Shown one piece after another: positions 1 through 5,157 of a DNA stretch of 5,257 nt. The stretch is from Thermoprotei archaeon (GTDB lineage: Archaea > Thermoproteota > Methanomethylicia > Nezhaarchaeales > WYZ-LMO8). The translations under genes were made by a program, and so were the position numbers. The notes beneath the pieces are model-generated. The model was given only the letters and a program-made list of their open reading frames with translations. It was not told where the DNA came from and did not search any database. The DNA is taken from the NCBI GenBank assembly GCA_003650865.1, contig QMSN01000085.1, forward strand, positions 1 through 5,257, written 5' to 3'. Each line of letters opens with the position of its first letter. Positions within the stretch are counted from its first letter, which is position 1.

Positions 1-833
1 ACATAATAGACCTCGTGGCCAAGTGCTTCGTCGGCCCTAGAGCTAGAGCACTAGTGGTTGAGCCCACATTCGAGATGTACAGGTTCTACGTAGAGGCTCT
101 AGGAGGCGTAGCTGAGAGCTTCTACATGACCCCTGAATTCGCGCTAGACTTAGACCACTTGCTCGCGAAGGCCCGTGAAGCCAAGGTGATCTTCCTAGCC
201 TCACCGAACAATCCAACTGGGACTCAGCACCCGAGAGAGGTCGTGGAGAGGCTGGCTGAGGAGTTTAAAGGAGTGCTCGTCGTCGACGAGGCCTACTGCC
301 CCTTCGCCGACTTCGACTTGGGGTACCTGCCCTTCAAGTACAGCAACGTGATCATCTTGAGGTCGTTCTCCAAGGTCGCTGGGCTAGCTGGCCTTAGATT
401 AGGCTACGCCATAGTGAGCGACGAAGTCTACAGCTACTTAAGCAGGCTTCAATCGCCCTACAGCGTCAACGCAGTAGCTCAGGAGGCTGTGAAGCTTGTC
501 CTCGAGAACTGGGGCTTCATAGAGAATGTTGTGGAGCAGGTGAAGGCTGAGAGGGACAGAATGATCAAGGAGATTTCGTCCATAAGAGGCTTGAGGCCCT
601 ACAGCTCTAAAGCTAACTTCGTGCTGTTCAAGGTCAAGCTTGAGGGAGTATCCTCGAGAATGCTCGTTAAAATGCTCGGCGAAAAGGGCTTTCGAGTTAG
701 GGAGAGGAGCCTCAAGCCCCTCTTAGACAACTGCATTAGGGTGACCGTGGGGCCACCAAGCGTGAACACCTCGTTCATAAAGGCTTTGAGGGAAGTCGTG
801 GAGGGGGTTCAGGAGGGGGCTAAAGGTTTTTAG
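1..833 (+). CDS. hisC: Histidinol-phosphate aminotransferase HisC, 5'-truncated by window edge
   Basis: PLP-dependent class I/II aminotransferase that converts imidazole acetol phosphate plus glutamate to L-histidinol phosphate in the cytoplasm. The frame is open to the window edge (Ile-Ile-Asp-Leu before the GTG at 15), matching the conserved 'DE-IIDL' stretch of HisC, so that GTG is an internal valine and the true start lies upstream. About 276 residues are visible against roughly 340-370 for the family, so some 70-90 N-terminal residues are missing. Numbering from the GTG at 15: VEPTFEMY (15-22), SPNNPTG (63-69), VVDEAY with the PLP-contacting Asp91 and Tyr94, RSFSK with Schiff-base Lys120, the phosphate-binding Arg in LAGLRLGY (Arg128), SKANF (198-202), and the carboxylate-binding Arg242 in IRVTVG. 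The C-terminus looks complete and ends in TAG. It is the first visible gene of the his operon, 48 nt before hisB. The position beside hisB supports HisC over other aminotransferases of the same fold. Confidence 0.95.
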   Translation, partial: IIDLVAKCFVGPRARALVVEPTFEMYRFYVEALGGVAESFYMTPEFALDLDHLLAKAREAKVIFLASPNNPTGTQHPREVVERLAEEFKGVLVVDEAYCPFADFDLGYLPFKYSNVIILRSFSKVAGLAGLRLGYAIVSDEVYSYLSRLQSPYSVNAVAQEAVKLVLENWGFIENVVEQVKAERDRMIKEISSIRGLRPYSSKANFVLFKVKLEGVSSRMLVKMLGEKGFRVRERSLKPLLDNCIRVTVGPPSVNTSFIKALREVVEGVQEGAKGF

Positions 834-847
834 GAGTATCACACTCC
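833..847 (+). repeat. Short inverted repeat just after the hisC stop
   Basis: GGAGT (833-837) and ACTCC (843-847) are perfectly complementary around a 5-nt loop (ATCAC). The repeat starts on the last base of the hisC stop codon and follows a run of five T (827-831). A 5-bp hairpin in RNA is possible and could influence the transcript between hisC and hisB, but a stem this short can occur by chance and no poly-T follows it. The remainder of the 48-nt gap contains the hisB ribosome binding site. Confidence 0.3.
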
Positions 848-867
848 ACATATCGGATTAGCTCGTT

Positions 868-873
868 GGGAGG
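868..873 (+). promoter_or_regulatory. Ribosome binding site of hisB, decides its start
   Basis: GGGAGG is complementary to the CCUCC of the archaeal 16S rRNA 3' end. Three in-frame starts follow: TTG 876 (2 nt after GGAGG), GTG 879 (5 nt) and GTG 882 (8 nt). The spacing excludes TTG 876 in practice and allows either GTG. The family N-terminus favours 882. Confidence 0.7.
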
Positions 874-881
874 ACTTGGTG

Positions 882-1454
882 GTGAGGGAAACCCACGTCG
901 ATAGGAGAACCTTGGAGACGCACGTCGAGGTCTCCTTGAACCTCGACGGCGATGGCTCATCAGCATGCGAGACAGGGTTCCTCTTCCTAGACCACCTGCT
1001 CAAGGCGTTAGCCTTCTATGGAGGGTTCACCCTGAACGTCAAGGTTGTTGAGGGCGACTTAGAGCACCACATAGCTGAGGATGTAGGGATAACGCTTGGA
1101 GAAGCCCTCGACAAAGCTCTCGGCGATAAAAGTGGGATAAACAGGTTTGGGTGGGCCATCGTGCCCATGGATGAGGCCCTCGTGCTAGTCTCGGTAGACA
1201 TCTCTGGCAGGCCCCACTCGAGCATTGAGCTGGACTTGAAGGGCGAGTACGTGGAGGACATTAAGAGCGAGGACCTAGTGCACATGCTCGAATCCTTAGC
1301 TAGGTCAGCCCGCATGTCGCTCCACGTCAAGGTGTTGAGGGGGGAGAACGACCACCACAAGGCTGAGGCGGCGTTTAAGGCGCTTGCACTAGCACTTAAG
1401 CAGGCTGTATCTAGAGGCGGAGAGGGTGCGCCGAGCACTAAGGGAGTAATTTAG
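882..1454 (+). CDS. hisB: Imidazoleglycerol-phosphate dehydratase HisB (monofunctional)
   Basis: Mn-dependent dehydratase that turns imidazole glycerol phosphate into imidazole acetol phosphate, the substrate of the upstream HisC. From GTG 882 the protein has 190 residues, the usual size of the stand-alone enzyme. There is no HAD phosphatase domain as in the bifunctional enterobacterial HisB. Start 882 gives MRETHVDRRTLET, the spacing from Met to the R-x-T-x-E-T motif seen in archaeal relatives, and lies 8 nt from GGAGG; GTG 879 remains possible. Visible motifs are FLDHLL (35-40), the first metal motif HHIAED (62-67), GRPH (109-112), HMLESLA (134-140), the second metal motif NDHHKAEAAFKA (156-167), and PSTKGVI at the C-terminus, which is the normal family ending. 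The residues before the first HH read GDLE instead of the usual acidic D-D or D-P context. The gene is 12 nt upstream of hisH. Identification is firm; only the exact start is uncertain. Confidence 0.95.
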   Translation: MRETHVDRRTLETHVEVSLNLDGDGSSACETGFLFLDHLLKALAFYGGFTLNVKVVEGDLEHHIAEDVGITLGEALDKALGDKSGINRFGWAIVPMDEALVLVSVDISGRPHSSIELDLKGEYVEDIKSEDLVHMLESLARSARMSLHVKVLRGENDHHKAEAAFKALALALKQAVSRGGEGAPSTKGVI

Positions 1455-1466
1455 CGGTGCAGAGTA

Positions 1467-2078
1467 ATGGTCGAAGTCGCCATCGTGAATTACGGAGTGG
1501 GCAACCTGAAGAGCGTTAAGAGGGCTATTGAGAGGGCTGGAGCTCGACCCATCATAACCCTCAGTGCCGACGACGTAGCTAAAGCAGGCGCCATAATACT
1601 GCCCGGCGTGGGCTCCTTCAAGAGCGCCATGGAGGGGCTCCAACCGCTAATGAGCACGCTTAGAGAGGCCATAAGCAGAGGTAAGCCCGTGCTCGGGATA
1701 TGTCTAGGCCTCCAGCTCTTCTTCGAGTGGAGTGAGGAGGGAGGAGGTGTCGGGGGGCTGGGCCTCATGAAGGGGGTTGTGGATAGGCTTCCCAGCAGCG
1801 TCAAGGTTCCCCACATGGGCTGGAACACCATAAGCATAGAGTCCCAAAACCCCTTGGTGGAGGGTGTCCCAGACGGCTCCTACGTCTACTTTGTCCACTC
1901 CTACAAGGCGAACCCCGAGGACCCGGGGAATATCGTGGCGACAACTGTCTACGGCGTCAAGTTCCCCTCAATAGTCTGGAGGAAGCCCCTAATCTTCGGC
2001 ACTCAATTCCACCCTGAGAAGAGTGGTGGAGTTGGCTTCACCATGATAAAGAACTTCGTGTCTATGGCGAGGCGGTGA
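1467..2078 (+). CDS. hisH: Imidazole glycerol phosphate synthase glutaminase subunit HisH
   Basis: Class I glutamine amidotransferase that hydrolyses glutamine and channels ammonia to HisF. At 203 residues it has the normal length. The triad is visible: nucleophile Cys79 in GICLGLQLF, with His182 and Glu184 in GTQFHPEKSG. The N-terminal VAIVNYGVGNLKSV (4-17), PGVGSF (46-51, oxyanion region), VPHMGWN (114-120) and YFVHSY (141-146) are typical of HisH and separate it from PdxT, TrpG or GuaA glutaminases. The ATG lies 12 nt after the hisB stop. GGTG at 1456-1459 is a weak Shine-Dalgarno-like match 7 nt before it. Co-transcription with hisF, two genes downstream, provides both subunits of the synthase. 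No defects were seen. Confidence 0.96.
   Translation: MVEVAIVNYGVGNLKSVKRAIERAGARPIITLSADDVAKAGAIILPGVGSFKSAMEGLQPLMSTLREAISRGKPVLGICLGLQLFFEWSEEGGGVGGLGLMKGVVDRLPSSVKVPHMGWNTISIESQNPLVEGVPDGSYVYFVHSYKANPEDPGNIVATTVYGVKFPSIVWRKPLIFGTQFHPEKSGGVGFTMIKNFVSMARR
2071..2078 (+). promoter_or_regulatory. Ribosome binding site of hisA inside the hisH end
   Basis: GGCGGTGA matches the ideal archaeal GGAGGTGA at seven of eight bases and coincides with the last codons and TGA stop of hisH. It ends 3 nt before the GTG of hisA. This placement supports GTG 2082 as the start and suggests coupled translation of hisH and hisA. Confidence 0.55.
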
Positions 2079-2081
2079 AGC

Positions 2082-2801
2082 GTGAAGGTAATACCGTCCA
2101 TAGATATAGTCAGCAAGAAGGTAGTGAGGCTCTACATGGGCGACATAAGCAAGGCGACCATGTACTACACGAAGCCCATAGAGGCCTTGAGGAGGTGGGA
2201 GAGGGAAGGGGCTGACGTAATCCACGTAGTCGACATAGACGCTGCCTACGGGAGGGGTAGCAACGCCGAGACCGTGCTACACCTGGTATCAGAGGCTAAC
2301 GCTGAGATTCAAGTTGCAGGCGGTATTAGAAGCGTCGACAAGGCCCTCATGTTCATAGAGGCTGGAGCCGCTAGAGTGGTCATAGGGACGGTCTTCATAG
2401 AGAAGCCCGAGGTCGCCGAGAGGATCATGGAGAATGTTGGGGGAGACAGGGTTGTGGTGGCGCTAGACCACGTAGATGGGAGGATCGCCATTAGGGGCTG
2501 GAGCACCGTGACCAATAGGCTCGTAGTTGACGAGGTCAAGAGGGCTAGGGACATGGGCTTCAAGTGGGTCCTCATATCCTCAGTGACTAGAGATGGCACC
2601 CTCACAGGGATAGACGAGAAGACACTGAGAGAAGCAGCGAGCATTGGAGGGGTCAACGTGCTAGCAGCTGGAGGGGTTTCAAGCTTAGAGGACGTTGAGA
2701 AGGCTAAGAGAGCAGGGGTCTACGGCCTCATAGTTGGCAGAGCTCTCTACGAAGGGCTCATAAGCCTCAGAGAAGCCATTAAGATTGGGAGGGACTGCTG
2801 A
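2082..2801 (+). CDS. hisA: ProFAR isomerase HisA
   Basis: Catalyses the Amadori-type isomerisation of ProFAR to PRFAR, the substrate of HisF. It is a 239-residue (beta/alpha)8 barrel of normal length. Motifs in order are PSIDI with catalytic Asp8, VVRLYMGD (14-21), HVVDIDAAYG (48-57), the first-half phosphate motif VAGGIRS (78-84), VVALDH with the second catalytic Asp129, GRIAIRGW (133-140), RDGTLTG (170-176), the second-half phosphate motif AAGGVSS (195-201) and IVGRALYEG (217-225). GRALYEG and the VRL-x2-GD motif distinguish it from HisF. By my alignment Ser166 takes the place of the active-site threonine known as Thr164 in Thermotoga HisA, a conservative change. The gene starts with GTG 3 nt after hisH and ends 23 nt before hisF. 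Confidence 0.95.
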   Translation: MKVIPSIDIVSKKVVRLYMGDISKATMYYTKPIEALRRWEREGADVIHVVDIDAAYGRGSNAETVLHLVSEANAEIQVAGGIRSVDKALMFIEAGAARVVIGTVFIEKPEVAERIMENVGGDRVVVALDHVDGRIAIRGWSTVTNRLVVDEVKRARDMGFKWVLISSVTRDGTLTGIDEKTLREAASIGGVNVLAAGGVSSLEDVEKAKRAGVYGLIVGRALYEGLISLREAIKIGRDC

Positions 2802-2813
2802 GAGGTTGGAGAT

Positions 2814-2819
2814 GAGGTG
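2814..2819 (+). promoter_or_regulatory. Ribosome binding site of hisF
   Basis: GAGGTG, a six-base match to the anti-Shine-Dalgarno sequence, lies 5 nt before the ATG at 2825. The spacing is ideal and fixes the hisF start. Confidence 0.7.
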
Positions 2820-2824
2820 CCCCG

Positions 2825-3634
2825 ATGCTTAGCAAGAGGATAATCCCCTGCCTAGACGTCAAGTGGGGGCGCGTTGTTAAGGGGGTTAAGTTCGTCAACC
2901 TCCGCGACGCAGGAGATCCAGCTGAGCTAGCAGTATACTACGAGGAGCAGGAAGCTGATGAGCTCGTATTCCTCGACATAACAGCCTCCTACGAGGGCAG
3001 GAAGACCCTCATAGACGTTGTTGAGAGGACGTCAGACGTCTTGAGCATACCCTTCACAGTGGGCGGCGGAGTAAGGGGGATAGACGACATAAGGGACCTC
3101 TTGTGCGCTGGAGCTGATAAGGTCTCGATAAACACAGCTGCCGTCAAGAACCCCCAGCTCGTCAAGGAGGCATCCGACATATTCGGCTCTCAATGCATAG
3201 TCGTGGCGATAGACGCCAAGAGGGTCTTGAAGAGCGAGAGGCCGAGCCCAAAGGGCTTCTACGTCGAGACTAGTGAGGGAGAGGTTTGGTGGGAGGTCTA
3301 CATCTACGGTGGGAGGAAGCCTACAGGCATCGACGCGATATGGTGGGCTAAGAGGGTTGCTGAGCTTGGCGCAGGTGAAATACTCCTGACCAGCATGGAT
3401 AAGGACGGCACGACAGACGGCTACGACATAGAGCTCACGAGAGCTGTTGCTGAGGCGGTCAATATACCCGTCATAGCTAGTGGAGGCGCTGGAAATCCTC
3501 ACCACATATACGAGGCGTTAACCGTCGGGAAAGCCGATGCCGCACTAGCTGCCTCGATATTTCACTTCGGGGTATACAAGGTCAGAGATGTAAAGAAGTA
3601 CTTGGCTGAGAGAGGTGTGCCTGTGAGGCTATAG
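2825..3634 (+). CDS. hisF: Imidazole glycerol phosphate synthase cyclase subunit HisF, with an insertion
   Basis: Uses ammonia from HisH and PRFAR to form imidazole glycerol phosphate and AICAR. It is a (beta/alpha)8 barrel with catalytic Asp11 (IIPCLDV) and Asp130 (VVAIDAKR). The gate residues known from Thermotoga HisF are present as Arg5, Glu46, Lys99 and Glu185 (Glu167 in Thermotoga numbering). Phosphate-binding and signature motifs are TVGGGVR (78-84), GAGEILLTSMDKDGT (182-196), IASGGAG (217-223) and AALAASIFHFG (239-249), and the C-terminus GVPVRL is normal. Length is 269 against about 250-255 usual. The excess is an insertion of 18 residues at about 135-152, between AKRV and the strand WEVYIYGG, as shown by the constant +18 shift of later conserved residues. 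It is the last gene of the operon, and its stop codon overlaps that of the convergent gene. Confidence 0.96.
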   Translation: MLSKRIIPCLDVKWGRVVKGVKFVNLRDAGDPAELAVYYEEQEADELVFLDITASYEGRKTLIDVVERTSDVLSIPFTVGGGVRGIDDIRDLLCAGADKVSINTAAVKNPQLVKEASDIFGSQCIVVAIDAKRVLKSERPSPKGFYVETSEGEVWWEVYIYGGRKPTGIDAIWWAKRVAELGAGEILLTSMDKDGTTDGYDIELTRAVAEAVNIPVIASGGAGNPHHIYEALTVGKADAALAASIFHFGVYKVRDVKKYLAERGVPVRL

Positions 3635-3638
3635 CCTC
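3625..3638. repeat. 14-bp perfect palindrome containing both convergent stop codons
   Basis: GAGGCTATAGCCTC equals its own reverse complement. The central CTATAG gives each strand a Leu codon followed by TAG, so hisF (+) and the ferritin-like gene (-) both end in Arg-Leu-stop and share 6 bp. In RNA it could form a 5-bp stem with a UAUA loop on either transcript. No T-tract follows on either side, so a terminator role is not demonstrated. Confidence 0.7.
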
Positions 3639-3985
3639 TTCAGCAATCCCTCAAGTATCCTAGCGTGCCTCTCCTCATCTCTAGCCGTGAACTCGAATAG
3701 TGTCTTCCAAGGCTCCTCGTGGTGAGATGCCTCCTCGTGCCTCTTAACCGCAGCCTCTTTCTCCTCCCTTATCCTCTCCTCGATGTACTCCCTCAAGTCC
3801 TTGATCCAGCCAGCCTGCTTAACCGCTCTAGCTCCGTGACTTGCCTCCTCTAGAGCTATTGTGCGTAGGGCTTGGGCGACTTCACTAAGCCCCTGCTCCT
3901 CAGCCACCATGGCTGCAGCCAAGTACTCAATTATCTCGTAGGCCTCTCCCTTAGTCCACACGTCTAAGTACTCTTCTAGCTTCAT
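3629..3985 (-). CDS. Ferritin-like (rubrerythrin-type) diiron protein without rubredoxin domain
   Basis: Predicted four-helix-bundle diiron protein of 118 residues. Two ExxH signatures characteristic of erythrins are present: Glu47-x2-His50 in LEEASHGA and Glu104-x2-His107 in DEERHARI. Glu14 lies 33 residues before Glu47, the same spacing as between Glu20 and Glu53 of Desulfovibrio rubrerythrin, so it is the likely helix-1 ligand. The helix-3 ligand is unresolved (Glu70, Glu74 or Glu75). The protein has no cysteine at all, so the C-terminal rubredoxin Fe(SCys)4 domain of classical rubrerythrin is absent. Charged, Glu/Lys-rich helices without signal peptide or membrane segment point to a cytoplasmic protein. 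A role in peroxide or oxygen detoxification or iron handling follows from the family but is not shown. It is convergent with hisF. A TATA-like element lies about 27 nt upstream of the ATG and no Shine-Dalgarno is seen, as in leaderless genes. Confidence 0.85.
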   Translation of the reverse strand: MKLEEYLDVWTKGEAYEIIEYLAAAMVAEEQGLSEVAQALRTIALEEASHGARAVKQAGWIKDLREYIEERIREEKEAAVKRHEEASHHEEPWKTLFEFTARDEERHARILEGLLKRL

Positions 3986-4009
3986 GCGTTAGACTTGAGG
4001 ACACCAAGG

Positions 4010-4015
4010 ATATAT
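4010..4015 (-). promoter_or_regulatory. Candidate TATA box of the ferritin-like gene
   Basis: ATATAT is centred about 27 nt upstream of the ATG at 3985 on the - strand, the distance at which an archaeal TATA box would start transcription at or next to the start codon. The absence of a Shine-Dalgarno agrees with a leaderless mRNA. A second A/T-rich element with a BRE-like CGAAA (4029-4033 on the - strand, followed by ATAAT) could give a leader of some 15 nt instead. The whole 77-bp gap 3986-4062 holds nothing else that I recognise. Confidence 0.4.
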
Positions 4016-4062
4016 GCGTGAGGATTATTTTCGTGTTGCCTAGAAACCGTCGTTAAAGCCCG

Positions 4063-5022
4063 TTAGGAGAGCTTGGGTTTAAGCCTCTCCTCAACGATCT
4101 TCGAGAGCTCGCCCTCTAATCCTAATGCCACTACTATGGACTCCCTGTCGATGTAGGATGCGTAGTGCAGCACGGTGTCTCCAAGCTCCCTGTCGTGGTC
4201 CATGGAGCCCGTGCACGGGTAAGAGTGATGTAGAAGCGATATGGTGTCGTAGAGCTTCCGAAGCTCTTGGACGCTTAGGCACTTAAGCTCGTAGCCAAGC
4301 AGGTTCTTGACGACGTACCAAGTTATGCCGCATGGAGCTGACACGTACAGCGACGCCTTCCTAATAGTTATAGAGCCTCCACGACGAGCAACTGAGAGCC
4401 TCAGGACAGGCCTGCCTATCCTGAACTCCTCGACGAAGCGCCTGATGACCCCACTCCTCGGCTTAAGCGAACATGAGGATTTTGGAGCCTCAAACTCAAT
4501 GCCATAGTCACGGCACTGCTCAGCAACTTGCTTTAAAACCCCGAGAGGCATGTCACCAGGCTTATCCCTAAACACTAGGAGGGCCTTGACATCCGACTTA
4601 CGCAGGAGCTCGGGTAGACCCAGGTATAGGTCGCTGTGGAGGCCTGTAGCTACAACTACATCTACCCTAGGCAATTCCTTAGGCAGGTACTCCAAGGGCT
4701 CATCGACCACAGCCGGCAAGTCCTCTGGCCTTGGAGCTTCATAGATGAAGTCCACGTTCCCAGCGAAGCTGTACTTGCCGTACTTACAGCGATAGTCTAT
4801 GCATGTGTGGCCACAGGCGCCGCAGTGACCATAGGTGTTGATGAGGTGCTCGAGCACTTGAACCCCGAAGTCACCGTAGTATAGTAGAGCAAGCTTAAGC
4901 TCAGACCTCGCAATAGGCCTCTCACAAGCCTCCCCAATGGGTAGGGGCTCGAGCTTGAGCACTTGCTCCTCATATCTCTTTAAGTCCTCGATCTCCCTCT
5001 CCACGGACTTCAAGTGTTCCAT
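4063..5022 (-). CDS. DUF166 family protein, function unknown
   Basis: A 319-residue protein recognised as DUF166 (PF02593) from conserved blocks: LPKELPRVDVVVATGLHSDL (113-132), the CSL block around Cys184, VSAPCGITWYVVKNL (227-241), and HHSYPCTGSMDHDRELGDT (265-283) followed by VLHYASYI. Ten cysteines are present, including a cluster Cys67-x2-Cys70-x3-Cys74-x4-Cys79, and Cys184, Cys231 and Cys270 inside conserved blocks; this suggests metal or Fe-S binding or thiol chemistry, as inference only. Relatives are sometimes labelled thymidylate synthase in databases, but nothing here supports that. The usual family beginning (hydrophobic strand then YYGDFG-V) appears only at residue 43, so there is a charged, possibly coiled-coil N-terminal extension of about 40 residues with codon use like the rest of the gene. 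No membrane segment or signal peptide was seen. Starts after ATG 5022 are poor: only GTG at Val21 is an option. The ferritin-like gene lies 77 bp downstream. Confidence 0.85.
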   Translation of the reverse strand: MEHLKSVEREIEDLKRYEEQVLKLEPLPIGEACERPIARSELKLALLYYGDFGVQVLEHLINTYGHCGACGHTCIDYRCKYGKYSFAGNVDFIYEAPRPEDLPAVVDEPLEYLPKELPRVDVVVATGLHSDLYLGLPELLRKSDVKALLVFRDKPGDMPLGVLKQVAEQCRDYGIEFEAPKSSCSLKPRSGVIRRFVEEFRIGRPVLRLSVARRGGSITIRKASLYVSAPCGITWYVVKNLLGYELKCLSVQELRKLYDTISLLHHSYPCTGSMDHDRELGDTVLHYASYIDRESIVVALGLEGELSKIVEERLKPKLS

Positions 5023-5048
5023 GGCGTCTAGCTACGAAGAAGCCTCCC

Positions 5049-5055
5049 TTAATAA
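5049..5055 (-). promoter_or_regulatory. Candidate TATA box of the DUF166 gene
   Basis: TTATTAA on the - strand is centred about 30 nt before the ATG at 5022, fitting a leaderless or nearly leaderless transcript. A GGGAGG at 5043-5048 on the same strand is 20 nt from the ATG, too far to serve as its ribosome binding site, and no start codon lies at proper distance after it. No clear BRE was seen. Confidence 0.35.
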
Positions 5056-5125
5056 CGAAACGTGGTTTCTCGAAGTGTGCATAAACCTCAATGAAGGTAG
5101 CACTTCTCATCATAACCTAAGAGGC

Positions 5126-5140
5126 GTTTTTAACAAAAAC
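5126..5140 (-). terminator. Possible terminator downstream of the metallophosphoesterase gene
   Basis: GTTTTT and AAAAAC form a perfect 6-bp inverted repeat around a 3-nt loop. Read on the - strand, a run of five T begins about 18 nt after the metallophosphoesterase stop codon, consistent with the T-tract terminators of archaea. The A/T-only stem is weak, so the T-run is more likely to matter than the hairpin. Nothing else could be assigned in the 135-bp gap 5023-5157 apart from the DUF166 promoter candidate. Confidence 0.4.
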
Positions 5141-5157
5141 CTTGACGTAGCCGCGAG

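Noticed and set aside
15..17. GTG as start codon of hisC
   Set aside because: The frame is open to the window edge, the four codons upstream continue the conserved HisC sequence, and 70 or more family residues would be missing from the N-terminus.
833..847. Hairpin after hisC as terminator or attenuator
   Set aside because: Only a 5-bp stem without a following T-tract, and hisB with its own ribosome binding site follows within 48 nt in the same pathway.
1016..1438. Long open frame antisense to hisB, and similar ones antisense to hisH, hisA and hisF
   Set aside because: They are shadows of strongly biased codon use in genes with clear family motifs; their translations are rich in Ser, Leu and Pro and show no domain.
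4970..5113. 47-aa open frame on the - strand starting with two ATGs and overlapping the 5' end of the DUF166 gene in another frame
   Set aside because: No recognisable family and no Shine-Dalgarno; its arginine and AT-rich codons differ from the window's genes, and its second half lies within the well-coding DUF166 frame. A small peptide cannot be fully excluded without ribosome profiling.
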